Shown piece after piece: positions 32,630-63,394 of a stretch of DNA of 64,000 nt. How positions within the stretch are numbered: position 1 is the stretch's first letter; each line of letters opens with the position of its first letter. Made by a program: the position numbers and the translations under genes. The stretch spans positions 531,872-595,871 of the forward strand of contig JACEVL010000806.1 in NCBI GenBank assembly GCA_020284085.1. The letters are read 5' to 3'. The DNA comes from Aporrectodea caliginosa. Taxonomy: Eukaryota > Annelida > Clitellata > Crassiclitellata > Lumbricidae. The notes under the pieces are model-generated. The model did not search any database, had not been told where the DNA came from, and saw only the letters and a program-made list of their open reading frames with translations.

Positions 32630-35004
32630 ATGGCAAAAGAAAACAGGGCTGACAGTTACAGAGATCCAAACACAGCTCGAAAGGCATGGACAAATTTTGT
32701 TGCAGGCTCTGTTGGTTAGTTATTTTGTCTGCTGTGTTTGTTAGTGATGATGATGATATTCGTTTTATTGACTCACCAGATGACAAACCACATCGTAGCT
32801 TACAGTAAGATATGAAAAAAATAAAAACGAGATTTAACTAGTGTTTAGAGAGTTTTTTAGTTTTAAATTTGTTAGTACATGTACTTTGTCAGTTGTAATT
32901 ACTGATTAGTTGTAATAGTATACAGTGTGGACTCCTTTATGTGCCATTCAGCATAACATGAAGTGATGTTATGCTCCAAAGCTATTAACTGAACGTTCTA
33001 AAACTGCAGTGTAGCACTAAATATTGACTTCAGCATTATCTCTGGTTTACACGCTGTATCGTGATTCATAAATGCATGTATACATGTATTTTGTCTTTCT
33101 GTAGGAGGCGCTGGGTCGACCTCGCTGTCCCATCCACTGGACTCGGTCAAAGTGAAGATGCAGACCTTTCCGCACCTTTATCGTGGTGGAATCCACTGCA
33201 TGAGGGAAGTGATCCATCAGGATGGAATCCGAGGCCTGTATCGAGGCCTCCTGCCTGGTGTCATCCTGAGTATGACGGAGGCTTCCATACGATACATGAC
33301 CTATGGAATATGCCAGGTTTGTAGTGTAACGGTTATGAAATTGGCTGAAATGTCTCGGGTCCTGTGAAACTGTGTCACTGTTGCTTAGTATGTACTGCTA
33401 TCTATAGTATGGTTTCAGGTTATGCTTTTTTGAATTGCCTTTTTGATTAGCTAAATCACTGTTGAAGTTTAGGTCTTTTCTTTTTGCATGACTAAATCAC
33501 TGTAAAATTTAAGTCTTCTCTTTGGCTTGGCTAAATCGCTCTTAAAGTTCAAGTATCTTTGTAATCGTTAAATCAATGTCAAAATTCAGTTTAAGTCTTT
33601 TCCGTTTGGCTTGGCTAAGTCACTGTTAAAGTTTCAGGTCTATTTTTCTTTGGAATAGCTTAATCACTGTTAAAGTATACGTCTTTTATCTTTGAAGTAA
33701 CTATAGAAGTTGCTAACTGCTATTAAAGTGTGCTATTAACGTTACTGGTTAGAAATATGTACAAATTATTGGATTGAAATGATATACAGTAAAATGTGTA
33801 TTAAATTTGTCATGAAATTTGTTATCATAAACTTTATAGACCAGTACTGTATTTTCCAAAGAACTGTTAATCTGTTATTTTTTTTATTGCATTCAGGACA
33901 TAGTAAGAAAGACATTACGGGTTGAGACTTCAGAAAGGATGACTCTGCTCCATAATGCTTTGGCCGGGGGACTGACTGGTTTTCTGGCCACATTTGCTTC
34001 CTGTCCCATTGAACTTGTCAAATGTCGAATGCAAGGAATGCTCGAAATCACCAACAAAAGGGCAGCAGCCTCATCTGAGCGAACCATTGCTATGAGGCAA
34101 GTCTAACCGGATTGGCACGCTATTTACAAGTCAAATAATTAAAACGTCCCTTAGTGGAACTTATAATACAATACATTACAACAGTTACTGTATTTGATAT
34201 CGTCCTCCTTCCAGAGTTCAGAAGTACCCTAGACCATACGGCAGAATATTGATGGTGCAGAGCAATTGTGAGTGAAGGACTTGCTCAAGGTCCTTACACA
34301 GTAGCTGCCTAGGGTGAGGCTCGAACCCGTTCTCTCTGCGTTACAGAGACCTTGAGCAAGTCCTTAACTCACAGTTGATCAGCGCCATCGATGCTCTGTC
34401 GTGTGGTCATGTGCAGTTCTGAACTTTGAAAGGAGGGCAATATCAAATACAGTTGTATCGTATTGTATCGAATGCAGTTGTATTGTTAAATGTCGTTAAA
34501 AAAAACAATTTCATCAGTAAGCAAACAGTGCACAGAAATCTAAGAGACACCAATGGCAGGACCATGCCAAATGATACGCAATGTGCAACTCTCATAACAA
34601 TATTCAATATGCAATATTTATAACAATAAAACATGGATAGATTGATATTTATAGAAACTGAAATTTTGTTCTTTCGAAGATTAAGTTTAATCACCGTACC
34701 TGTGAAATTCTTTTAGAGGACCTGGCGCTGTTGTAGTTCACGTTCTAAGGACCGAGGGATTTCGAGGTCTCTACCACGGCTTCAGCAGCAACGTGGCTCG
34801 TAACACTCCTGGAGAGATGGTCTTCTTTGCCACTTACGAACAGTGTCGCCACTTTGCCAAACGACCTGGACAGGTTAAGGATGACATCGGTATGACCTTG
34901 ACAGTCTTTGACTTGGGCATCGTGTGACACACGCACACACACATGCATGCACAACATGCGTTATGGACACATCAGCGTTATTCTGGAATGGCTAGTCTTT
35001 GTTG

Positions 35005-35096
<92 letters not shown>

Positions 35097-37234
35097 CTTA
35101 GTAACTTCTATTGCACCAGTGTCAACCAATGACAATTGACAAACCAAACCCAAGCTGTAAATTATTTAAACCAAGCAATAGTTAAACCAAGGTGCAAATC
35201 ACATACACTTCCAAACATATATTTATAAGCACACACACTTTTAAACTTGCTTATACAGTGCATGATGCAGACGGATATTTGATAAGACCAGCTGGTAGGC
35301 TGTTCTCAACATGTGAGCTCATGGTTTGATCTCAACATGTGAACTTGGATAATGAGCGAATCCCTGAAGTCATGTCAACATTCCTCCATGCAGTGTTTGG
35401 TCAGAGTGGTATATTTAATTTGATTTAACTGTCTTTCTGACCACCACATAACAGTTCACAGATTGTCATAACTGTATAGTTTTCATGTCAAAGGGCCATC
35501 CATTTAGTATGTAGGCATGGACGGGAAGTAACCCAAATGCACATGCTGGCGTATGGAGGGGGGGGGTCTACTGATAATGTATGTGCGCATAGGAAAGCGG
35601 GTGTGTGAAACCCCATAATAATTTCTCTATTATTAGCCTTCAGATGAGCCACTTAACAGCTATCAGACAAGTACTACCGGGAGAAGTAGTACTGTGGGAG
35701 AGGTGTAACTTGTATGCCACTTTACCACTGACTGGTAGATAACTGCTAAACACCATAATATTATTAATCATTAATTGTTTGTGCCTGGATTAAATATAGA
35801 CCGTTCTATAGGTTTCCGGGTGCGTCAAGCAGGTGGGGGTGTAAAAAGCACATGTGAGTACAGAAGGGGGAGGGGCCAATTTTTTAAAATGTCTGTGTAC
35901 ATACTAAATGTATGGCCCCAAAGGGTTACTACAAAGGAAATATTTTTCAGCTATAAGTTTGCTTGTATTGCAGTTAGTAAGAAACTGGTATGAAGTACTT
36001 TAAGCTGCGAATATTCATCAGTAGTTTTCCATGAAAATTCATATGGTCTTTTTTTGTAATTTTTTAGGTGCCTTGGGTTCATTCCTGTGTGGGTCATGTG
36101 CAGGCATTGCCTACTGGCTTTCCATTTACCCTTTAGACTCTGTAAAGTCTCGGGTTCAGATCTTGTCATCTGAGGGCAAAGTTCAAGGGCTGTGGACAAC
36201 ATTCTGGAGTATACTCAAGACTGAAGGCAAGCCATAACTTCAGCATGCATGTATTTCATGTAGTTTCATACATAAAACTAAAGATCTAATCGTACTAGTA
36301 ATGGGAGCTTCATAGAGCATAGAATAAGAAGCATTGAAATACATTGCCCGTGTTAAGCTTTCTTGTATGTTCTGGCCACAGAAATTTAAATTACTGTGTG
36401 AAGGAAGAAAGCATTTCTGCATATTTAAACAGCAACAACTAGAAATATAGTTTATATAATGAATTTTTTAGTGAGTAATTGTTAATTAATGCTTTGTGAT
36501 TCAGTGCACAGTTATAGTTTTGATTTAGTTACATTATTTATCTAATTATACAGTGCATAAATAGTGCTGTATTTATTCCAGAATTATATACTTCAGAAAA
36601 AAACAATATTGGCTATAGTTTACAGTTAGTTACACAACAAATATAAAATTTCTGAGTGTTGGTGATAAGCCATTTTTACACCAGAATTCCTGAACTATGG
36701 TGAAAAGGATTCTTTATGCATATGCAGTGCCCACGCTTTGACCTCTGCCGGCTACGGTGCTATATAAATGTCCTATTATTATTAGTAGTAGCTTAAAGAA
36801 GGAAGCTTGCAGATTCTTAATGTGCAAATGCTTTCAACAGTAGCTTTGTTAATAATATTTTGTCAACAAGATGCTTTCTCCTTTTACGACAATCTGTGAC
36901 TGAAATATTGAACTCTTTTCCTATAAACACAGCTCAAGAAGCATTCTCGGCTATCTTAAGATGGACTTTTTGTTAACTGTCAGTGCCTTGCCCTGATGTT
37001 ATTGAAATGCATACATAAGTGGTTGGATGCAATAAGTAGTGAACATCCATAGGTACAGAAACAATGTAAGCAAAAGCTATACAAATAAAGCAATGAATTT
37101 TGTGTACAGGTGTGAAGCGATTGTACCATGGTGTTGGCTACAGCATTCCTCGGGCGTGCATCGGCAGCGGGTCACATTTCGTCTTCTATGAAACCACGCG
37201 AAAGATACTTCTGCGTGATCAAACTGCTTCCTGA
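32630..37234 (+). CDS. SLC25A15: Mitochondrial ornithine carrier (SLC25A15-like), 6 exons
   Basis: Coding exons are 32630-32714, 33105-33316, 33897-34096, 34717-34889, 36068-36226 and 37110-37234; phases agree and give 317 aa (human ORNT1 301). The SLC25 family exchanges solutes across the inner mitochondrial membrane; this subfamily exchanges ornithine for citrulline and supplies the urea cycle and arginine metabolism. The three mitochondrial-carrier signatures are present: HPLDSVKVKMQ (Pro39-Asp41-Lys44), CPIELVKCRMQ (Pro136-Glu138-Lys141) and YPLDSVKSRVQ (Pro245-Asp247-Lys250). The pieces KVKMQTFPHLYRG, YGICQDIVRK and CPIELVKCRMQ resemble ORNT1 more than SLC25A20 or A29. Introns 3 and 5 have GC donors (GCAAGT, GCAAGC), and no GT alternative keeps frame. 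SLC25A2-type paralogues are not excluded. Confidence 0.92.
33445..33695. repeat. Diverged minisatellite in ornithine carrier intron 2
   Basis: About five copies of a roughly 50-bp unit with the core GGCTTGGCTAAATCACTGTT AAAGTTTAAGTCTTTTCTTT. Confidence 0.8.
34164..34475. mobile_element. Head-to-head pair of family S SINEs forming a long hairpin
   Basis: The left copy (minus orientation) and right copy (plus orientation) have arms of about 120 bp, from ACTGTATTTGATAT to GGACTTGCTCAAGGTC and its complement. The loop of about 55 bp contains a B-box-like GGTTCGAGCC on the minus strand. It is in ornithine carrier intron 3, which also has the GC donor. Confidence 0.85.
34999..35097. repeat. (ATC)n microsatellite
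   Basis: About 33 pure ATC triplets. It is followed near 35105-35165 by a minus-strand tail of LINE family L (CACCAGTGTCAACCAATGA ... CCAAGCTGTAA). In ornithine carrier intron 4. Confidence 0.97.
35493..35918. mobile_element. GGGCC-ended TIR element, 426 bp
   Basis: The ends GGGCCATCCATTTAGTATGT and ACATACTAAATGTATGGCCC are inverted with one mismatch. CAAA flanks both sides (35489-35492 and 35919-35922). The GGGGCC-type end resembles that of 38979-39931, so both may belong to one DNA-transposon group. It is in ornithine carrier intron 4. Confidence 0.75.
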
Positions 37235-37479
37235 TGACTGAAAAATATGAACAACAATGAAAAATATGAACAACAATTAGCCACTCCTAGCCCCTGTATT
37301 GCAGCCTAACTAGTGATAATGGTTATGAGCTGTCCTTTTCTAACTTAAATTTAGGCTGGTAAGAAGCACCTTGGAGCAGTTCGTAATCACCAAAATACCC
37401 ATTTTCGTATTTAAATGCATATGTACATTGTATGTACATCGATACATATGCACATCCATGACGAGTTTTGTTGGTTACT

Positions 37480-37690
37480 GGACCTAAATTTGGAATTCTC
37501 TTGCTCTGTCTGCTCATTCTGCTGAGTCACGTATGTTGTATTGTCTGTTTCAAATTACTTATCCACCATAGGCGGTCTCTGTCTCTATGGGAGACGGATC
37601 TGGTTTTGTACCTGCTTATGGCTTTTTTTTCGGTCTGCCATCAGTTGATTCCTGTGCATTAAAAACCGGCGCTAATTAACAATAATATGC
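37480..37690 (+). mobile_element. LINE 3' end, family L (copy 3)
   Basis: It shares TTTGGAATTCTCTTGCTCTG (WNSL-like codons), TACTTATCCACCATAGGCG and CAGTTGATTCCTGTGCATTA ... CCGGCGCTAATTAACAATAA with the other family members. In 37691-38978 I see no gene, only a short ATC run near 37755. Confidence 0.75.
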
Positions 37691-38978
37691 ACATAATTGG
37701 AGGATTGTGCTTCTTTCTCACAGTGCTTGCCTATGGCAGGGTTAACTTTCCCATCATCATCATCATCATCCTGTTGTATTTCATTCACTTGTCTTAGGTG
37801 CATTTGGGGGTTGAAACCTGGTTTAACAAAGTATCCACATATTGTTGAACCTTATAACTTTTAATGCTGTTTTATTATTGTACTGCTGCCACTACATTTC
37901 TGCCTCCGCCCAGATATATATTTAAACCATAAGGTCGTCTTTCTCAGGATTGTGTAAAAAAGACATGTTATAAAATGATTACTCCAGCTCACCCTAACCA
38001 TGACCTTCCGATCCAACCTTGGCAATGATGAAAAGTTCACAATCATAACCTGGAGATTTCTACAGTGCCCAAAAAGCGAAGTTGGGGGAACAAGCTTATT
38101 CACAGGCGCTTAGTCAAAACAAAATCGATAGGCAGGGTTAAAAATGAATTCCAGGTCAGGATCCAAAGTGATCAGGAAGGCAGTCGGTAGTGTTTAGGTT
38201 CTTAAAGACCATTCTGATCTTATCAAATATAACCATCTCTAGCACTGTTATCATACTGCTCAAGGCATCAATTGATGGTCATTTCAAGTGAAATAATAAT
38301 TAAAAATCTTTTGGAGAAGTCAGCTTGACTTGCGATAGGTCAGAGCCACCAGAAGCTAGGCTACAGTGGATAAACAGTGTTAACAGATCATGAGTTTTAC
38401 AGACAAGTCTAAAAGTTGAGACTAATAAAGGCTATTATAAAGCATATACATTAACATGCTTATTCAGCATAGCATAAATGGCTGCCTGTCTCACTGTGGG
38501 CATTATTTGGCATGTTTTATTAATTCGAAAGGCTTTTAAGGGTGCTAAATAAATGTTCAGAAAACCACGTAAACATGTCCGAGTGTATCGAACATTATAG
38601 CGCCTAAGAGTTGTTATTCTGAAGAGGCGCTATATAAATTCCATAGATAGAATAGCAGTTAAGAGGATTCTATTTGTAGGAAGGAAAGGGAACTGCCACT
38701 CTCTGACTCATTCGATTCTCTCTTGCTGAAGAATAATGAAGCTACATTTTCTCTGTACATGTATGTTGCTCATGCTCAAACTTCTTGCCCCACTGTTGTT
38801 CAACACAAATCACACCATACATGTATTTACAAGATGGCTGTAAGGGACCTTACAAAAATTCTTAAAAAATAATTTTAAAATGTTGCATGACTTAACCGTT
38901 CGACACGCAAAGGCCAGTTTGGTGAAACTGGCAAGTACAGTCTCTCACACCACAATTACCCTAACTTCAGTGACAGTA

Positions 38979-39931
38979 AGGGGCCGTTCACATATTATAT
39001 AACGCAAAAAATCTCAATTTTTTGCCTACCCCCAATCTAATAACGTTACATAACAGCAGCTGTGACCCCCACCCCTATATTATATAACAGATATGCTTCC
39101 TACCCCCTACCCCCCCAGTCTATAAGCACATTCAAAGACATACAGTGGACCTTATTGTATTACACAACTAAATTGGGTAGTCGACGAATGTCACCAATGA
39201 TGTTACCACTACTCTACGCCCCCACCCCGAAATTTTATATCTCGTGTACTATTTGAAAACTTGTACTACTACTAAATACATTATCCCCTACTTATAAATC
39301 ATTCATCACATCACTCATTTATCACCTCATTCGCTCATTCATCACCTCATTTAAGCTGCCGTAACTTACAACACCACTATTCTAATTATCTTATTTTCAA
39401 CTTGTAGATGTCAGAACCATGATGTAAGAAATAGGATTATTTCTTACATTGTGGTCAGAACTGAGTCAATGGTATAATAACCAATTAATTCATGGCTAAC
39501 TCTCAGAGCTATTAAAGACAGTTTTGTTACCTTATACTTGTCACAAGTTGCGACCTGTCAGTGTGATACTTTGAATATTAAACTAAATTTATTGATTTCT
39601 TGATTGAGAATGCGTCCTAAATGAACAATATGGCCACCCTCGAATAGTTTGAAATAGAGCGCTGCTACCTACCAGCTAGCCACATCCCATATTATGCAAA
39701 GCACTGAGTGAGTAAGTAACTAAAACACAATTAGTAATGAAGAATATTTATTAAAATATTACAGTGAAAGTCCAATGGTCAGACAAAAACAAGCAAAATA
39801 GCATAAGCTGAAAAAGTTTGTTATATAACGAAACCTTGAACCTACCCCACCCACCATAAACCTATAACGCTAACAAAACAGGAACCCACCCACGTACCCC
39901 TTGAGCGTTATATAATATGTGAACGGCCCCT
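38979..39931. mobile_element. DNA transposon, 953 bp, about 28-bp perfect TIRs
   Basis: The left end AGGGGCCGTTCACATATTAT ATAACGC is the exact reverse complement of the right end GCGTTATATAATATGTGAAC GGCCCCT. The dinucleotide TA flanks both sides (38977-38978 and 39932-39933). The interior is A/C-rich, has a small hairpin (39425-39455) and encodes no transposase I can see, so it is non-autonomous. The superfamily is not assigned; TA duplication fits several. Confidence 0.9.
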
Positions 39932-39933
39932 TA

Positions 39934-40639
39934 CATATAGATCGATTGGTCAAATCTGAAACGAACATAGAAACACACAAACACCCATACTCACTACCCA
40001 CTAAAGTAATTAAAATCGTAATTGAAAACAGCAATGCTTTGAGATTCGCAGCTCACGCAACTCACTTGTCAATCACGATTTCACCAACACACGCCTGCTG
40101 CAGGTAGGTATGTGCTTTTGACCACGAATCACTTGATCGTGAACACTCGGCACTGACTTCCGTCTACCTTCTGAAAGCTCGGGGAAATTTTAAATATTTA
40201 CATTCAATTGCACATTCAATCGTATACATGCGGGGACTATATGACGCGTATTTGGCCAAAATGGAATGAAAGCATTGTCGCCCTTTTGTCCTTATATCGT
40301 TCCCAAGAAGCCCTCTACGTCTTTCAGCAACGTTTGAGGATTATTCCAATTTTATTGGATATTCATAGAACACATTCCATTTTGCGATTGCTGACGTTAA
40401 ACATTCCCTAGACGCCTTTGTAGGCTTTGTTGAAACGCTTTAATGACCTCATGCGCTTTTCGCTGCTACAGTAGTTTCAGTTTAACAACACTGATAACAA
40501 AGATCATTAGCGTCACCCTCCTCCTTTCTCCAATCTTGAGACTGGCGCTGCCAGAGTACGAGCAGTGGCAGAGTTCTCTGCGATTACAGCAGACCTCTTT
40601 AAAGATGAAAGGATTATCGCGATTGATCCGCCCATCAAT
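39934..40639. other. Gene-free stretch
   Basis: Only short frames without recognisable content are present. The region is less A/T-rich than its surroundings and merges into the promoter region that follows. Confidence 0.5.
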
Positions 40640-41040
40640 CATCTCTCGGTGACCAATCACACGTCAGTACAGTGACCTTCACCTTATTGACAAGACTAAT
40701 TAATTAGGCACGTGACATGTGTCAGCCAATGGGAGGTCGGGTGGGCGCGACATCTGTTGTGCCAAGATACGTTGTTTTGGTAGACGGTTGAAGTTGATAG
40801 TAGCCTTGCATCGGTTGAGCTTGCGTTGCAATCGTTATTTCTGCAATATAAAAATTACTTTTCTACTCCATCCATTCGGATTATAATCGAAAAAAGACAT
40901 TTGCTTGGACGGCGAATGTCGCCGGGACTGACGGCTGATGCAGGCCTAAGATGCGTGTTTTTTGCGTTGATTTTCTGTCAAGATTGCAATCGGTCGTGTT
41001 GATGACTTCGGCAAGTTGCAGCACTACGTAAAATCCCAGG
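40640..41040 (+). promoter_or_regulatory. Promoter and probable 5' UTR exon of the 42358 gene
   Basis: CpG content rises here, with GACCAATCAC (about 40653) and AGCCAATGGG (about 40725) as CCAAT-type boxes and TGACCTTCACC near 40674. A good donor, AGG|GTATGC, occurs at 41041, and a good acceptor, TTTGTGCCTAG, ends at 42305 just before the exon with the start codon. I infer a non-coding exon of about 40760-41040 joined to 42306. Transcript data would be needed to fix the start. Confidence 0.45.
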
Positions 41041-42357
41041 GTATGCAATTGTTCGTAATTGGCTTTTGCTTTAGCAATAGTTTAATTATAATTAGGTTAA
41101 AGGGAAACTTTAAAAGTGTTTGATCCGCCCATCCGATAAAGAAAGTGAAACGAATTTCAAGCTGTACATTTTCAGTTGCGAGTCGTGCAATGCATCAGTC
41201 TTAAGTTGAAGACGTCAATGCAGTTCATCACAAGACAATCAATACAATAGGCCTACAATAGAATACAATTCAATACAATACAATACAGATCAATGCATCA
41301 TAAATAGCATTCGTCAGAGCAATGCTACGTTAATGCAGGACTTTTGTTTCCGAGGGCATCTGGGTGCAGAAATAACATTTTGTTTGGTATTTTTAACATG
41401 GGATGAGAACTTCTTCATTGTTATTCAGCCTATATTGTGCCTCTGCTTAGGTTATCTTTAAAATTTAGTAAACTAGGATAAGCTGTATGATAAGAGCTAC
41501 AGTGCTGATATAGCAATCAATAATTTTCACTAGTCTTTGCTCATCAACCTATTAAAAGCAAGTTTAGTTAACAGTGATAATATGACAGTGCTGATTAACA
41601 TTTTTCTGGTTAGTTGCTTTGCATGATGGATGATTAAGGCTTTCTTTTAATGGTCCCATGATTGTTTGATGTAGTTGCAGATTGCTTATACATCAGCCTT
41701 TTGCCTCTGCCTATGAGGTTCAAATCCAAGTGCATGTCAGTGAAGGTTGTGCGGTTGTTGGATTGCCAGTGTCACATTTGTACTTCAGCCGAAAATCTCT
41801 CAACCCCGTATCTCTGTGGGGTTTAGGGTAATATGGCAACACTCTGGCGCAAAGAGTAGAAGATCAGCAGAGACACGGGATCGTTTCCCACTACCCTCCC
41901 AAAGGTTGACTCAGCCTTTCATTCGCCAGATGGCGTTGGTTAAATGAGCAGTAGGACATGATGGGCGCCTTGCTTGGATGCCAAACAGTTAAATTCGACT
42001 CCTGTAATAACTTGTGATTCATACTATGAATTGTAATCATACTGCGGTATTTCAGTTTGAAATAATTAACGAAGAAGATTATTATTATGATAGAGGCATC
42101 CAAATATAAATTTATGGGAAGCTGTATAATATGTACTGTAATTGTATTTCTAATCGTAAATTTGTGTGATGCCGCTAAACACTCCAAGGTGCTTCAAAAG
42201 TGCTTTGGATTTGAACGTTACTTCTGGTTTGCTATATGAGTTGCTGATGTTGTTACGATTTGCTTGACAAATTGAAGCCTCAGGTTGTTTTTCGTTTGTG
42301 CCTAGAATTGTGCTGTGAAACTGCAATCCAGTGAAAGACAGCCGCGACGTTGCCAGA

Positions 42358-60366
<18,009 letters not shown>

Positions 60367-60784
60367 GTAGAATTATTGTTTTCTGTTTTTAGAAAAGAGA
60401 AAAGTTAGGGATGTTAGACAAACTGATCTTTTTTTACATGTCTACAGCTACCAAATGGACAATACAGGCAGTTTTGTTTTGTGTAAATCATGGAGAATTT
60501 TTACATTTTACATTGCATTACGTTGCCTGCCTCGCCGTTTCAACTCTAAATACCATCGACCTTAGCCATCTGACTATCTACCTGCCTAACCCCTTTGGAT
60601 CTTTAACTGATTGATTTTATCCTGCGTTTTGACTAAGCACCTGTGAATAATCTAGTTCCTGTGACTTCGTTTTTTGGTGCTATAGAAATTTCGAGATTAT
60701 GATTACATAGTGTAGTGAAGACTTCTGATTGTGTGCATGTATACATGTATTTATATATTATGTATGTATGCATGTATGTTTGTA

Positions 60785-61460
60785 TTAAGACACTTTATAT
60801 GGCGCCTCTAAAGTACCTGACAAGCGCATTGCATACATGACTAGCCATCTAATGACGCCTAGTTCGGTGTAAACAACACTTTGTGCTAGAGTTAGGAGTA
60901 CATCTCGACATCGCTTAATAAGAATCTTTTGATCATGAATGTAGAAAATTCTCTGCTTCTCACGCAATAAGATGCTTTTGACGCTGTAAAATATTTTTTT
61001 CATCTCGCAGTCAACAGCCTTGTAGAGTAATTTTCTCTCCGAATTGCTTTTTATAGTGTAATAAATTGCTCTCGCTGATGTAGCGCAGGTTCTGTGCAGT
61101 GTAGTAAATAGTTTTGGGTCCTGTGTTGGTCGGGTTTGCAGTGATGTGTTCGGTTTTATTGACTGATGATGCGAGACTCTGGTGTAAAACTGTCGCCAAC
61201 GAGAAGTCGTGAGTCTGTTTTGCCATTTGTCTTCTGTTGTGTGGCTTTGCGTTGCTGCTTCTGATGGGAAATGAGGTTCCTGCTCGTGCGATGGTCGCCT
61301 GAGAAGTCGCGAGTCGTCCTGTTGGCGTTTGGTGTTCCTTTCCGGAAGCATCACATCAATCTTCGTTACGCCTGGCTACTTGAATGTGTTTATTGCCCTG
61401 TCCAGTGGTCATCTGCTGTCCATTGGTCATCTGGTGTCGTGTTTTGCGAGAGTCAGTAAT
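60785..61460. other. Gene-free stretch with an unassigned 189-codon minus frame
   Basis: The minus frame 61354-60785 is open but its product shows no domain, signature or splice context that I recognise, and it has a mixed, unbiased composition. I regard it as chance or an old transposon. A GGCGCCTCT word near 60801 is typical of the family L tails in this window. Confidence 0.35.
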
Positions 61461-61715
61461 GGTGTTGTGGACTTTCAGAATAAAAGCCACAGTATCTTTC
61501 TTTTATCAGTGGTCCGTGTGGTGCTTCTAGAAATTTATGTCGGTGTTGTGGACTTTTAGCGACAGAATCTGGCTTTTGTCAGCGGTCCTTGTGGTGTTTA
61601 CGGAGATCTTGAGTTGGTGTTGTGGACGTTTATGCTTAGCCACAGAACCTTTCTCTTTCAGTGGTCCTTGTGGTGTTTTCAAAGATTTTGTAGTGGCATT
61701 ACGGAGGTTTAAGCC
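61461..61715. repeat. Minisatellite, about 80-bp unit, 3+ copies
   Basis: GGTGTTGTGGACTTTCAG recurs at 61461, 61542 and 61616, each followed by CAGAATCT-like and CAGTGGTCCTTGTGGTGTTT blocks. A diverged fourth copy follows. Confidence 0.85.
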
Positions 61716-61959
61716 AAGCCAGTGACGCTTTTCTTCAAGGGTCACTTCTGAGTAGATGGTAGATGGCATGAAGAGGCACTATTTAAATACTGTGAATTTA
61801 TGTAGTGATTTTAATTAGCCATGTTGAAAATCATATGGATAATACATCTGTAAATACTTGATGACCTTCTATTCTATTCTTTTTCCATTCTATTCGAAAT
61901 TCCATTATTATTAGGGTTTGTAAAAAGTAGTGCATTCGAACCAGTTGCTGCTATTCAAA

Positions 61960-62140
61960 ACAAGGGCTTTGCATTGAGCAAATAGATTTGTTGATTTGTA
62001 ACGTGTAGAATACAGGTTAAAGCCTTCTGTGAGACAGTTATTGTGTAGGTACATTGAGCAAGTCCTTAACTCACAGTTGCTCAGCACCATCGATTGATGC
62101 TTCGTCATTTGATAGTGGTGCTTAATAAATGCATAATAAT
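61960..62140 (+). mobile_element. tRNA-derived SINE, family S (partial copy)
   Basis: A weak head (ACAGGTTAAAGCC in place of the B box) precedes CATTGAGCAAGTCCTTAACT CACAGTTGCTCAGCACCATC GATTG, the family S body. It ends in an (AAT)n run. 62141-63115 shows no gene. Confidence 0.75.
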
Positions 62141-63115
62141 AATAATCATGAGGTTTAGTGTGAAAATTGAACACATTCGTGTTTGAATATGAAGCGAAGT
62201 GTTTTGAATTGTGAAATGAAATGGCTTCAGTTGTGATAATAAACAGGGGGTTTACAGTGAAAACAAAAGTGATTGTTTAAATGAGGTGTACAGTGATTAC
62301 AGGAGTGATTGTTGAATTGTACAAACAAACAGGTTGATGGTTAGTCAGGAATATGCTCTCCTCTTTCCTACTGTTACCATGTGATACAGTTTAAGTAATT
62401 ATGATTTATAACTTCTATAGTGCCTGTGTCTCGTGCTCAAGGGATTATGGCACACCAAAGCCAAAGAAAAGGCAGGCAGGCAGCCTATGTGGATAAGTTA
62501 TTTGAAAAAGATACGGGAAAAAGAAAAAGAAAAAAGAACAGGAAGTTATTTGAAAAAGTTAAGTTGAGAAAGGTAAGTAATTTGAAAAGTTAAGTCTTAA
62601 GCTGAGAACGAAATGACATTTAAATGACATGGGCAGAATGGAACAGGAAGAGAGTTCCAAAATTAAGGTTCAGCAACTTATAAAGCTCATTCGCCAAAAA
62701 GCAGTTCCAGTTTTAGACCAAGAAAGGTATGCCTTTGAAAGTATCCCTCTGGGCAGTGGCTCCTAGATTAATGCGTTCGTCAACCGCAAATATTATGAAT
62801 ATTTAATGTCGGCGAGAAGCCGTTCCCTGTCATGTTAAGCAGTTAATTGTTGAACGGACCGGAGACTGTATTGTTCGACTTCAGCGTGCTTCACTTGCCA
62901 AAACTGTTGCCTGCCAGTGCAGTGCAGTGCGGGTTTGATGCGAGAGGGAAAAATTCATTTGCCACACGTCTACCCAGGACAATCAATCATGAAGGTTACG
63001 CTCAGCTAGAGTTCCGTTAGGAGGAATGGGTCCGGACGCGGCCCCTGGAGATTAGGAGGTGGGGACACGCGTCCCAAGATTATGGGGAATGAAGAAGGGC
63101 ACTGGACATATTTGA

Positions 63116-63200
63116 ATAAGTAAGTAAATAAGTAAGTAGCCTTTATTCGCATCTGACAGGAGCATTTGCATTAAATTGTATACAACGATTACATACATTT
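63116..63200 (+). repeat. Dispersed retroposon tail (weak copy 5)
   Basis: AATAAGTAAGTAAATAAGTA AGTAGCCTTTATTCGCAT resembles the start of the other copies, but the downstream part differs. Confidence 0.4.
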
Positions 63201-63394
63201 TTAAAATAAGCTACGACAGGAGAAGATTATAAAAGTCACACTCACAACTAAATTATAAGATGCATCCCCAAAGTCACAGAACTCTGGTCAACGGCTGTAC
63301 TTAAAATCAGTTCTTACTCCTCAGTCTCATCACTATTTAACGAGGTCATCCGAATGCCTATCTGTGGCCATACTTAATGCTAAATTTATGCTGG

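Noticed and set aside
34097..34104. Alternative GT donor (CAA|GTCTAA) for ornithine carrier intron 3
   Set aside because: It would add four bases and break the frame of exon 4, while the GC donor keeps it.
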